Of a stretch of 64,000 nt of DNA, positions 1 to 7,648 are shown piece after piece. Positions within the stretch are counted from its first letter, which is position 1. The number at the start of each line of letters is the position of its first letter. Made by a program: the position numbers and the translations under genes. Source of the stretch: Eubacterium sp. GTDB lineage: Bacteria > Bacillota > Clostridia > Oscillospirales > Ruminococcaceae. The stretch is taken from contig JAFLRX010000002.1 of the NCBI GenBank assembly GCA_022511265.1, positions 53,983 to 117,982 on the forward strand, read 5' to 3'. A model generated the notes under the pieces. It had not been told where the DNA came from, ran no database searches, and saw nothing but the letters and a program-made list of their open reading frames with translations.

Positions 1-1
1 C

Positions 2-784
2 TCGCTGTGGACGGCTGTAAAGGCGACGGATTTCGGCGGGCTGTCGGTACTCGGCGCGTGGCTGGGTATATTGGCATTCACATTCCAGATATACTTTGAT
101 TTTTCGGGATATTCCGATATGGCGGTGGGGCTTGGCAAGATGATGGGCTTTAACTTCCCTAAAAACTTTGACTATCCCTATATGTCCAAAAGCATAAGCG
201 AGTTTTGGCGGCGGTGGCATATCACGCTGGGCGCGTGGTTTCGCTCGTACATTTACATACCGCTGGGCGGCAACCGCAAGGGGCTGGGCAGGACGGTATT
301 CAACCTTGCCGTTGTGTGGGTCGTGACAGGAATATGGCACGGCGCAAGCTGGAACTTTGTGCTGTGGGGCACGCTGTACGGCGTTGTCATCATCTGCGAG
401 CGGCTGTTTTTGGGCAAGCTGCTGGACAAGCTGCCCGCCGCGATAGACTGCATATACACCATGCTGCTGGTGGTGCTGGGGTGGGTATTGTTCGACACAC
501 CCGACCTGCCGTCGGCGGGGGCGTATATCTCCGCGATGTTCGGCGGTACGGGCATACTGTTTGACGAAACGGCGCTGTATCATCTCACCAACTACGGGCT
601 GATGTTCGTTATCTGTATAATAGGCTGTACCGACCTGCCGCAAAGGGCGGTCAAGGCACTATCCGACAAGCTGACCGCAATAGTAAATTACGCAGGCGTT
701 GCGGTAATGCTGGCAATGTTTTTACTCTGCACGGCGTATCTTGTGGACGAAACATACAATCCGTTCTTATACTTTAACTTTTAA
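2..784 (+). CDS. MBOAT family O-acyltransferase (AlgI-like), 5' truncated by window edge
   Basis: This is the C-terminal part of a multi-pass membrane O-acyltransferase of the MBOAT/AlgI family, which moves acyl (usually acetyl) groups across the membrane onto extracellular polymers. The reading frame is open from base 2, so the true start lies outside the window; a TTG at 71 is internal. Visible family landmarks are the FDFSGYSDMA segment, EFWRRWHITLG, and IWHGASWNFVLWG, which carries the MBOAT histidine. Hydrophobic helices follow to the end. The gene ends 14 bases before a DHHW protein, the usual AlgI/AlgJ-type pairing. A complete relative lies at 54901-56304 and ends in a similar way (NPFLYFNF here, SPFIYWHF there). 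The acceptor polymer cannot be told from sequence. Confidence 0.9.
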   Translation, partial: SLWTAVKATDFGGLSVLGAWLGILAFTFQIYFDFSGYSDMAVGLGKMMGFNFPKNFDYPYMSKSISEFWRRWHITLGAWFRSYIYIPLGGNRKGLGRTVFNLAVVWVVTGIWHGASWNFVLWGTLYGVVIICERLFLGKLLDKLPAAIDCIYTMLLVVLGWVLFDTPDLPSAGAYISAMFGGTGILFDETALYHLTNYGLMFVICIIGCTDLPQRAVKALSDKLTAIVNYAGVAVMLAMFLLCTAYLVDETYNPFLYFNF

Positions 785-798
785 GGGGGTGGCAAGAG

Positions 799-1983
799 AT
801 GAAAAAGACCGAACCGTACAAGCTGCTTACTCTCGGGCTGGTCGGCGCGATTGCGCTGATAATCCCTATCACTACCATAATAAAGGCCTCGGGTATGCCG
901 GAACGCTCTTTCAGCGAGACGGAAAACCGCTATCTTGCCGACCTGCCCAAATTCAGCTGGGAAAGCGTGCGGGACGAAGAGTTTATGGAGGATTTTGAGG
1001 AATACTTTTCGGACAGGTTTATCCTGCGCGAGGAATGGATAAATATAAAAAACAGCGTTGACCGCCTGCTGGGTAAGACGGAAATTAAAAACATTTTCAC
1101 CATAGACGGCAGGATGATGGAGGCGTGGAAAGGCTGGGACGAGGCAGGCTTAAACGCCAACCTTAACGCGATGGCAGAATTTGCCGAAAACCACTCGCAA
1201 AACCAAAAGGTGTATTTTATGCTCTCCCCCAACGCGCAGGAGATATACAAGGATACCCTGCCCGCCTTTTGCGGCGCGGCAGACCAAAAGGCGTTCATAG
1301 ACAGCTGTTACGGCATTTCCGACAACATATACGGGATAGATGTATACAGCGCCCTGTACGGTGCGAGAAACGATTATATCTTTTACCGCACCGACCACCA
1401 CTGGACCAGCGGCGGCGCGTTTCTCGCCTACAGAGAGGCGGGAGAGGTAATGGGGTACGAGCCATACTCGATAGATAAGTTCAATATAGAGCACGCGTCC
1501 AACGAGTTCAGGGGCACGCTTTACTCGCAAACGCTGGATAACAGCGTCAAGCCGGATATAATCGACTTTTATATCCCCGCAGGCGGCAGCCCGCAGCAGA
1601 CACTGCATGTTTTTGACGGGGAAAAAACCGAGAAATACTACAGCCTGTACTTCCGCGAGTATCTGGATAAAAAGGACAAATATTCCAGCTTTCTGGGGCT
1701 GAATGTGCCTATGCTGGAGATAGAGACAGAGCTCAGCGAGGACGTTGACAAAGGCTCGCTGCTGATATTCAAGGACAGCTACGCCAACACGCTGATACCG
1801 TTTTTGACAAACCACTACAGCAAAATAACAGTACTGGACTTAAGATACATCAATCTGCCGCTGGCTGATATGGGGGTAGATACAAATTCTTACGGCTCGA
1901 TACTGTTTATGTATAATACTATAACATTCAGCGAGGACACCAACGTCAGAAAGCTCGGTTTTCTTGATAAAAGCGATGCTTGA
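799..1983 (+). CDS. DHHW family protein (AlgJ/AlgX-like SGNH-type partner of MBOAT)
   Basis: The 394-residue protein has one N-terminal membrane segment (about residues 8-30) followed by an extracellular domain, so it is probably a type II membrane protein. The family-naming motif is present as TDHHWT, about 200 residues in, and a conserved KDSYAN stretch lies near residue 325. DHHW proteins resemble the AlgJ/AlgX acetyltransferases that take acyl groups from an MBOAT partner and place them on an exopolymer; that role is inferred from the family and from the MBOAT gene immediately upstream (GGGGGT ribosome site in the 14-base gap). The stop codon TGA is part of the -35 box of the apbE promoter that follows. 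Confidence 0.85.
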   Translation: MKKTEPYKLLTLGLVGAIALIIPITTIIKASGMPERSFSETENRYLADLPKFSWESVRDEEFMEDFEEYFSDRFILREEWINIKNSVDRLLGKTEIKNIFTIDGRMMEAWKGWDEAGLNANLNAMAEFAENHSQNQKVYFMLSPNAQEIYKDTLPAFCGAADQKAFIDSCYGISDNIYGIDVYSALYGARNDYIFYRTDHHWTSGGAFLAYREAGEVMGYEPYSIDKFNIEHASNEFRGTLYSQTLDNSVKPDIIDFYIPAGGSPQQTLHVFDGEKTEKYYSLYFREYLDKKDKYSSFLGLNVPMLEIETELSEDVDKGSLLIFKDSYANTLIPFLTNHYSKITVLDLRYINLPLADMGVDTNSYGSILFMYNTITFSEDTNVRKLGFLDKSDA

Positions 1984-2008
1984 CAGCGTCAGGCTTTGGT
2001 GATATACT
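1980..2008 (+). promoter_or_regulatory. Sigma-A type promoter immediately before apbE
   Basis: TTGACA at 1980-1985 and TATACT at 2003-2008 are separated by exactly 17 bases. Transcription would start near 2014-2016, which coincides with the apbE ATG at 2015. No good Shine-Dalgarno sequence precedes that ATG. Confidence 0.6.
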
Positions 2009-2014
2009 CAGATT

Positions 2015-3013
2015 ATGAAGAAATTAATTGTTTGCCTGCTGTGCGCCGTACTGGTTTTAGGCGGGTGCGAAACGGAAAGTATCCCACGCTCGTTCAGCGC
2101 GTTTTACTTTGACACATATATTACATTCACGCTGTACGACACCGATAACGGCAAATCGGACAAAGAGATAATCGACAACTGTAAAAATCTGCTGGGCGAG
2201 CTGGAGCAAAAGCTGACAGCCCACGCGGACGGCGGACTTATCTCACAGATAAACGAGACTGCGTTTGCTAATCCTGTTGTCATAGATAAAGAGACATTTG
2301 GGCTGATAAAGCGATGCGCGGAAATATCACGGATGACCGACGGGGCGTTTGATATAACGCTGGGGGACATATCCGCGTTGTGGGGCTTTTCGGCAGAGCG
2401 CACTTCCCCGCCCGATTTTTACGAGCTGAAACAGCTTGCGGGCAAACGCAACTATGATAACATAGTGCTTGATGAGAGCGAGCTGACCGTAAGCTTTCTC
2501 ACTGATGATTTTTCACTGGACCTCGGCGCGGCGGCAAAGGGCTATGCGCTGGACAGGCTGAAAGAGCAGATGAAGTCTGACGGCGTGACAAGCGCGGTGA
2601 TAGACTTCGGCGGGAATATACAGACCGTCGGCGACGCGCCGCCCGGTGCCGAGCATTGGGGCGTCGCAATCACGGCGGATGAAACCAACACAACGATAGG
2701 AAAAATAACTGTGAACGAGACCTGCGTCTCCACCTCTAACGCGTCACGCAGATATGTGGAATATGACGGGGTTAGATATCACCATATAATAGACGGTATG
2801 ACCGCCTTTCCTGCCGACAGCGATATAAAGAGCGTCACTGTTATATGTGAGGACGGGGTGTACGCCGACGCGCTGTCCACCGCGTTCTTCGTGATGGGAA
2901 GCGAAAGGGCGCTGACAATTTGTGACGAGCTTGAAAATGTTGAAGCGGTTATCACCCTGAAGGACGGCGATATTGTGCTTTCGGGCGGAGCGAAAGAGAT
3001 TTTTGCCAAATGA
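2015..3013 (+). CDS. apbE: FAD:protein FMN transferase, lipoprotein
   Basis: ApbE transfers FMN from FAD onto threonine residues of target flavoproteins on the outside of the membrane. The 332-residue protein begins with a lipoprotein signal whose lipobox LGGC places the modified cysteine at about residue 18. Core motifs are DLGAAAKGYALD and VIDFGGNIQTVG in the middle and HHIIDGMTAFPA toward the end; the last normally reads HIIDPxTGxPA, so Gly replaces the usual Pro. It overlaps the next gene by ATGA. With the NusG-II and Gx-transporter genes behind it, this resembles the FmnB-EetA-EetB part of the Listeria flavin-based extracellular electron transfer locus. The start has an unusual context: the promoter lies so close that the mRNA may be leaderless. 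Confidence 0.92.
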   Translation: MKKLIVCLLCAVLVLGGCETESIPRSFSAFYFDTYITFTLYDTDNGKSDKEIIDNCKNLLGELEQKLTAHADGGLISQINETAFANPVVIDKETFGLIKRCAEISRMTDGAFDITLGDISALWGFSAERTSPPDFYELKQLAGKRNYDNIVLDESELTVSFLTDDFSLDLGAAAKGYALDRLKEQMKSDGVTSAVIDFGGNIQTVGDAPPGAEHWGVAITADETNTTIGKITVNETCVSTSNASRRYVEYDGVRYHHIIDGMTAFPADSDIKSVTVICEDGVYADALSTAFFVMGSERALTICDELENVEAVITLKDGDIVLSGGAKEIFAK

Positions 3014-3375
3014 AACAAAAGACGATAAAAATTATTCTGTCGCTGGTGATAGTGCTGATTTTGGCGGCCGCGGCGGTGAGCGTGTATTTTATATATTTCA
3101 CCGGGCAAGGCGGCGCAACTGTCAACATCTACAGCGAGGGAGAACTGATAAAAACCGTAAACCCGTCCACCTGTGGAGACATGACCTTTGACGTTGTAAA
3201 CAGCAGCGGCGGCAGGAACACCGTGGCGGTGTCGGACGGCATGATAAGCGTGACCGGGGCGGACTGCCCCGACAAGGTATGCGTCCATACGGCGGGGATA
3301 AAGAACGACCCACACCCGATAATCTGCGTGCCTAATCAGCTGATAATATCCGTTGAGGGGGCGTACGGCCCGTGA
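3010..3375 (+). CDS. NusG domain II protein, EetA-like
   Basis: The 121-residue protein has one N-terminal membrane helix (about residues 8-30) and an extracellular NusG-domain-II-like beta domain. The family signature DCPDKVCVHT is followed by IICVPNQLIISVEG, close to the pattern DCPDKxCVxxG...IxCLPN. In Listeria the equivalent protein, EetA, is required for extracellular electron transfer; its biochemical role is not settled. The ATG overlaps the apbE stop and its own stop overlaps the GTG of the next gene, so the three genes are translationally coupled. This is not the transcription factor NusG, as it lacks the NGN domain. Confidence 0.82.
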   Translation: MKQKTIKIILSLVIVLILAAAAVSVYFIYFTGQGGATVNIYSEGELIKTVNPSTCGDMTFDVVNSSGGRNTVAVSDGMISVTGADCPDKVCVHTAGIKNDPHPIICVPNQLIISVEGAYGP

Positions 3376-3905
3376 AGATATCTGTAAAAAAGCTAAGCTG
3401 CGCCGCATTGTTTACCGCGGTGTCGCTGATACTGTTCGTGGTGGAAAGCGGTTTTCCGCCGATAATACCCATCCCCGGGGTGAAGATAGGGCTTGCCTAT
3501 CTACCGATAATGCTGATAATATTCATCGGCGGCGGGTGGAAAACCTATGACGGGGTGCTGGTGCTGGTCGCGCGGGTGCTGCTGTCGGCACTGATAACAG
3601 GAAATCCGACCGCGCTGCTGTTCAGCGTATCGGGGGCTGTACTTGCGTCGGCCGTGATGTGGTGCATAAAGCTGCTGGTAAAGGACGCGTCGGCGGTGAT
3701 ATTCGCGGGGGCGTTAGCGGCGGCGGCACATAATATAGGTCAGCTTGCCGCGGCGTCGCTGATATACGGTGCGGGGGTGTGGACGTTCTTACCGTTTTTG
3801 CTTATATTCGGTATTATCAGCGGACTGTTCGGCGGGATAGTGATATTCCTGCTGATACGCAAGCCGCTAAAACCGATAACTATGATAAAGAATATAGAGG
3901 GATAA
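3372..3905 (+). CDS. Gx transporter family membrane protein, EetB-like (Hpre_diP_synt_I family)
   Basis: The 177-residue, highly hydrophobic protein has about five or six membrane helices and starts with GTG in a GTGA overlap. The PPIIPIPGVKIGLAYLPIM stretch is typical of the family once called heptaprenyl diphosphate synthase component I and now called Gx transporters, which look like S-components of ECF transporters. In Listeria the relative EetB pairs with EetA in extracellular electron transfer and is linked to quinone or flavin provision. No polyprenyl synthase gene lies next to it here. The membrane fold is clear; the substrate is unknown. Confidence 0.82.
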   Translation: MKISVKKLSCAALFTAVSLILFVVESGFPPIIPIPGVKIGLAYLPIMLIIFIGGGWKTYDGVLVLVARVLLSALITGNPTALLFSVSGAVLASAVMWCIKLLVKDASAVIFAGALAAAAHNIGQLAAASLIYGAGVWTFLPFLLIFGIISGLFGGIVIFLLIRKPLKPITMIKNIEG

Positions 3906-3906
3906 T

Positions 3907-4110
3907 ATGGAAAAAGAAAAGATAGAACGAATAAATTATCTCGCGCGTGAGTCTAGGGTACGCGAGCTGTCCGATGAGGAAAAGGCGGAACAGACCGCAC
4001 TCAGAAACGAGTATCGCGCGCGGTTCAAGCAGAACCTGATGTCAGAGCTTGACCGTGTATATATAGAAGATGAGAAAGGAAACCAGCGCAAGCTGATAGA
4101 GGACAAATGA
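3907..4110 (+). CDS. DUF896 domain protein (YnzC-like)
   Basis: This 67-residue, highly charged helical protein belongs to DUF896. The pattern IERINYLARESRVRELSDEEKAEQ, an ALRNEYRARFKQNL helix and a short acidic/basic tail are characteristic of the family. The Bacillus relatives YnzC and YneB-locus proteins are small, helical and of uncertain function. It begins one base after the stop of the Gx-transporter gene and its end overlaps the next ATG by four bases, so it is translated as part of the apbE run. Confidence 0.85.
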   Translation: MEKEKIERINYLARESRVRELSDEEKAEQTALRNEYRARFKQNLMSELDRVYIEDEKGNQRKLIEDK

Positions 4111-5111
4111 GCACTCCGGTTCTTGACAAAGCCGTCGGACTGTACGAAAAAGGCGGCAAGCTGCTGCGGATATTATCCGATGAAAAATTCAACATTTTAT
4201 GGAACAGCAGCGATTACGATACAATGCAGATAACCTTTTCCGACATTGACGGTAAAAGGCCCGCCGACGGTATGATATGCTCGGTATACGTAAACGGGCA
4301 TTGCCGCAGCGCGGAATGTACCGTCATCAATATCGACGGAGAAAAGCTGTATATGTGGACGGTAAGGAATGCCGCCGATATAATTTTCCATCTCGGCTAT
4401 ACCAACACCTATAAACAGGTATCCTATCTTATAAAAGAGGCAAAGGAAAACATTGCGACGCTTATGGGCTTTGCCGAGCAAATGGTCGATAATAAAGATA
4501 CAGACCTTACGCAGCTTGCCAAAGAGCAAAACCATATCTGCTTTGAGCTGCTGCAACAGACAGAGGTGTTAGACAGGCTGACCGAGGTGATATATGGTCA
4601 GGCAGAAAAGGAAAGGACCGTCCGACTGTACAAAGAGACGGCGGACGTAATAGCGGCGTGCAACCGCTTTATTAACAAATACAACCGCAATATCAGACTG
4701 TTCGCTGCACAGCCGGACACAATAAACGACATAATCATCACAGGTGAAAAGCAGATACTTGTCACCGCGCTGTTTTGCATAATCAAAAGGGCTATATCCT
4801 CTTCCTTTGAGCAAAACTATATGCTGAGTATCTCTCACGATAACAATAACGTATACCTTTATCTGAAATACCTAGTATATGAAAAGCCGCAGCGTCGGCT
4901 TAACTCGGACGAGTTTGACTATTTCGCGGCGGAAATGTATATAGAATATATCGGCGGCAAGATAAATCTCTCCGCAAATGAGAAAAGCGAGGAGATAGAG
5001 ATTGTATTCCCGATATACCGAAAAGAACATATCTTCAAATCAGATACTTCCATTGCTGATGAACCTGAGCTTGACAGGCTGGCTGTGATATTCCTGAATT
5101 CAATAATCTGA
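4107..5111 (+). CDS. Degenerate sensor-kinase-like cytoplasmic protein
   Basis: This 334-residue protein has no signal peptide or membrane helix. Its layout looks like a sensor kinase stripped of catalysis: a PAS-like N-terminal part (about residues 1-95), a helical dimerisation-like segment (about 100-190), then a domain whose C-terminal strand pattern IGGKINLSANEKSEEIEIVFPIY matches the end of a GHKL ATPase. No H-box histidine motif, N-box, or GxG ATP-lid boxes are visible. It is coupled by ATGA overlap to the DUF896 gene and ends before a strong terminator, so it closes the apbE operon; the two-component pair downstream is transcribed separately. The kinase relationship is inferred from layout and remains tentative. 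Confidence 0.5.
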   Translation: MSTPVLDKAVGLYEKGGKLLRILSDEKFNILWNSSDYDTMQITFSDIDGKRPADGMICSVYVNGHCRSAECTVINIDGEKLYMWTVRNAADIIFHLGYTNTYKQVSYLIKEAKENIATLMGFAEQMVDNKDTDLTQLAKEQNHICFELLQQTEVLDRLTEVIYGQAEKERTVRLYKETADVIAACNRFINKYNRNIRLFAAQPDTINDIIITGEKQILVTALFCIIKRAISSSFEQNYMLSISHDNNNVYLYLKYLVYEKPQRRLNSDEFDYFAAEMYIEYIGGKINLSANEKSEEIEIVFPIYRKEHIFKSDTSIADEPELDRLAVIFLNSII

Positions 5112-5155
5112 GGACAAAGGCGCCGCAGTCGGTCGGGATTTTCCTCAGCTATTAG

Positions 5156-5210
5156 AAAAATAAGTGAAAAACAGTTTTATACTGTTTTTGTCTGTTTTTC
5201 ACTTATTTTT
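5156..5210. terminator. Long perfect hairpin terminator after the 4107 gene
   Basis: Bases 5156-5174 and 5192-5210 form a perfect 19-bp stem around a 17-base loop, ending in a T-run on the plus strand and preceded by an A-run. It can work in either direction and closes the apbE-to-4107 operon. Confidence 0.8.
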
Positions 5211-5223
5211 CATAATACCCTAC

Positions 5224-5229
5224 TATAAT
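5224..5229 (+). promoter_or_regulatory. Probable -10 box of the two-component system promoter
   Basis: TATAAT stands about 165 bases before the response regulator start, but no good -35 is present 17 bases upstream. The leader that would follow contains a small hairpin (TGTCAGT/ACTGACA, 5235-5252) and a terminator-like hairpin at 5335-5361. Confidence 0.4.
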
Positions 5230-5334
5230 TAGGTTGTCAGTTGATACTGACAGAAATTGATGGTGGTTGAACTATTCAATTATCATGATTTCCTCTCCCC
5301 TAAATTGTATTTTATTATTTGGGCATTTTATTTG

Positions 5335-5369
5335 ATTCAGTTTAACCGGCTTAAACTGAATATTTTTTT
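5335..5369 (+). terminator. Terminator or attenuator hairpin just before the response regulator
   Basis: ATTCAGTTTAA (5335-5345) pairs with TTAAACTGAAT (5351-5361) across a five-base loop and is followed by ATTTTTTT. The ribosome site AAGGAGA of the response regulator starts only about 12 bases later. Transcription from the 5224 promoter would have to read through it. Confidence 0.6.
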
Positions 5370-5393
5370 ACATATAAAAAGGAGATTTGGAAA

Positions 5394-6065
5394 ATGTACA
5401 AAATACTTATCGCTGACGACGAACAAAAAATACGCGAAGTAATACGCGAATATGCCGAATACGAGGGGCACACCGTCGTTGAGGCGGTAGACGGTATGCA
5501 GGCGGTGGAAAAGGCGAAGGAGCAGGATTTTGATATCATCGTGATGGATATAATGATGCCGCGGTTAGACGGTTTTTCCGCCTGCAAGGAAATAAGAAAG
5601 CTGAAAAACACCCCGGTGCTTATGCTTTCCGCAAGAAGCGAGGAATACGACAAGCTGTTCGGCTTTGAGATGGGCGTAGACGACTATGTGGTAAAGCCGT
5701 TCTCCCCTAAGGAGGTAATGGCAAGGATAAACGCGATAATCAAGCGCAACCAATCCGCCAGCGGACAGGTGGGCGATATAGTCAAGTTTGAGGGGCTGGA
5801 GATAAACTTTACCGCAAGAGATGTAATAATCGACGGCGAAAAGGCGAACCTAACACCCAAGGAATACGACCTGCTGTTCTATCTCGTCAAAAACAAGAAC
5901 ATAGCGCTGACCAGAAACAAGCTGCTGGAAGAGGTGTGGGGCTATGACTTTTTCGGAGATGACAGAACGATAGACACGCATATAAAAATGCTGAGGAACA
6001 ACCTCGGGCAGTACAGAAAATTTATCGTTACGTTAAGAGGAATGGGATATAAATTTGAAGTATAA
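5394..6065 (+). CDS. OmpR/PhoB-family response regulator
   Basis: The 223-residue DNA-binding response regulator has a receiver domain (about 1-115) with acidic pocket D9/D10, phosphoacceptor D52 in VMDIMMP, the switch residue S79 in MLSA and K101 in KPFSP. A winged-helix effector domain (about 125-223) carries the LTPKEYDLL and RTIDTHIKMLRNNL patterns. The start is supported by AAGGAGA seven to eight bases upstream. It lies 24 bases before a histidine kinase, with which it forms a two-component pair. Its targets are not identifiable from this window. A terminator-like hairpin in the leader suggests expression may be controlled by read-through. Confidence 0.93.
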   Translation: MYKILIADDEQKIREVIREYAEYEGHTVVEAVDGMQAVEKAKEQDFDIIVMDIMMPRLDGFSACKEIRKLKNTPVLMLSARSEEYDKLFGFEMGVDDYVVKPFSPKEVMARINAIIKRNQSASGQVGDIVKFEGLEINFTARDVIIDGEKANLTPKEYDLLFYLVKNKNIALTRNKLLEEVWGYDFFGDDRTIDTHIKMLRNNLGQYRKFIVTLRGMGYKFEV

Positions 6066-6089
6066 CACTGGTTTTGGTCGGGTGATGGC

Positions 6090-7550
6090 ATGAAGGGCGT
6101 TTTTTCAAGTATACGTTTTAGGGTATGGTTGATGTTTATCATATTTGCCCTGCTGATAATAGCATTCCTATATTTCTTTCAGGTGGTAATGCTGGGCAGC
6201 TATTATGAATACATGAAAACGATAGAGACCTCAGATACCGCAAGAATAATAAACGAGACCTGGCATAACAATCCCGAAAAATTATCATCTGTGGTAGAAA
6301 ATCTGGCTATGGAGCGTCAGCTGTACATCCATATCTCAGACAGCAACAGGACTTATGTGCATAAAAATTACCTCGGTCGTAACAATCAGGAAATACGGGA
6401 TATGATACTCAACCTCGACGAGGAACATTTACAGGTATATCAAAACGGCGACAGCACACATTTAGTTGCCACTCTACCCCGCTCGAAGGACGGCAGCAAG
6501 GCTATCATTATGATATCACGGATAGCCGAAGCAGGCGAACAAAACCCGGTATTCGTCACCAACGGCGCGGTAGATGTCTATATTTACAACTATCTTGAGC
6601 CTATCGGCACCACCTCTGAGATAATATACAGCCAGCTAAACTTAACGGCTGTGCTGATAATACTCGCTGCGTTTTTTATATCGGTGTTCTTCTCAAGCAG
6701 TATAACAAAACCGATAGTGCAGATATCCAAATCCGCGTTAAAGCTGCCGCAGGGTGACTTCCACCTTGAGACAAAAAAGCATCAGTTTTTGGAGATAAAC
6801 GAGCTTACCGAGACGCTTAATTCCGCGTCTGACGAGATAGCAAAGTCGGACGGTCTGCGTAAGGAGCTGATGGCGAATATTTCGCACGACCTGCGCACAC
6901 CTCTTACCATGATAAAGGCATACGCCGAGATGATAAGAGATCTGTCCGGCAACAATCCCGAAAAACGCGAAAAGCATCTGAAGGTCATCATTGACGAGAC
7001 GGACAGACTTTCCTCGCTGGTGACGGATATCCTTGACCTGTCTAAGCTGCAAAGCGGCGCGGCGGAAATGCATATGGAGGTGTTTGACTTCTCGCAGCAT
7101 CTCAAGGATCTAACGTCGCGGTTCTCACTGCTTAATGAGGTAAGAGATTATAAGATCTTGCTCAGCTGCGAGCCGGATATTTTTATCAAGGCTGATGTCA
7201 CCAAGCTGGAGCAGGTGGTATATAACTTTATAAACAACGCGATAACCTACACCGGTGAAGATAAAACCATAAAAATCGCCCTATACAGAAAGCCTGATAA
7301 AAACACAGTAAGATTTGAGGTCACGGACAGCGGCATAGGCATAGATGAAGAAAACATAAAGTACGTCTGGGACAGATACTATAAGGTAAAGCACGACGGA
7401 GAGACCCACCAGCGCGCGAAAAACGGCAGCGGACTCGGACTGTCTATCGTCAAAGGAGTGCTGGAGCTGCATAAGTTCAACTACGGCGTTGACAGCAAGA
7501 TCGGCGTTGGCAGCACCTTCTGGTTTGAGTGCAATGAATATAAGGATTAA
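6090..7550 (+). CDS. Membrane sensor histidine kinase
   Basis: The 486-residue partner of the response regulator has a first membrane helix at about 13-35, an extracellular sensor region of roughly 150 residues, a second helix at about 188-205, a HAMP region, the dimerisation H-box with H266 in NISHDLRTPLT, and a complete GHKL ATPase with an N-box (NFINNAITYT), G1 (DSGIGID) and G2 (GSGLGLSIVKG). All catalytic boxes look intact. The extracellular part has no recognisable ligand domain. The gene ends at a terminator hairpin at 7570-7593. Confidence 0.92.
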   Translation: MKGVFSSIRFRVWLMFIIFALLIIAFLYFFQVVMLGSYYEYMKTIETSDTARIINETWHNNPEKLSSVVENLAMERQLYIHISDSNRTYVHKNYLGRNNQEIRDMILNLDEEHLQVYQNGDSTHLVATLPRSKDGSKAIIMISRIAEAGEQNPVFVTNGAVDVYIYNYLEPIGTTSEIIYSQLNLTAVLIILAAFFISVFFSSSITKPIVQISKSALKLPQGDFHLETKKHQFLEINELTETLNSASDEIAKSDGLRKELMANISHDLRTPLTMIKAYAEMIRDLSGNNPEKREKHLKVIIDETDRLSSLVTDILDLSKLQSGAAEMHMEVFDFSQHLKDLTSRFSLLNEVRDYKILLSCEPDIFIKADVTKLEQVVYNFINNAITYTGEDKTIKIALYRKPDKNTVRFEVTDSGIGIDEENIKYVWDRYYKVKHDGETHQRAKNGSGLGLSIVKGVLELHKFNYGVDSKIGVGSTFWFECNEYKD

Positions 7551-7569
7551 AAAAGAATAAGCATAAACT

Positions 7570-7598
7570 AACACCGCCTAAATAGGCGGTGTTAATTT
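7570..7598 (+). terminator. Terminator of the two-component operon
   Basis: Eleven paired bases (7570-7580 with 7583-7593) form a GC-rich stem with a very tight loop, followed by AATTTATT. Confidence 0.7.
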
Positions 7599-7605
7599 AT
7601 TATCG

Positions 7606-7641
7606 GCAAAAAGATCACCGCACGGTATTCCGTGCGGTGAT
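7606..7641 (-). terminator. Terminator of the Asp-Thr repeat surface protein gene
   Basis: Bases 7614-7625 and 7630-7641 form a perfect 12-bp GC-rich stem with a four-base loop. Read on the minus strand it is followed by CTTTTTG. Confidence 0.75.
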
Positions 7642-7648
7642 TTATCAA

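Noticed and set aside
5257..5442. 61-residue open frame before the response regulator
   Set aside because: No ribosome site, runs through a terminator hairpin and overlaps the regulator start in another frame; not convincing as a leader peptide.
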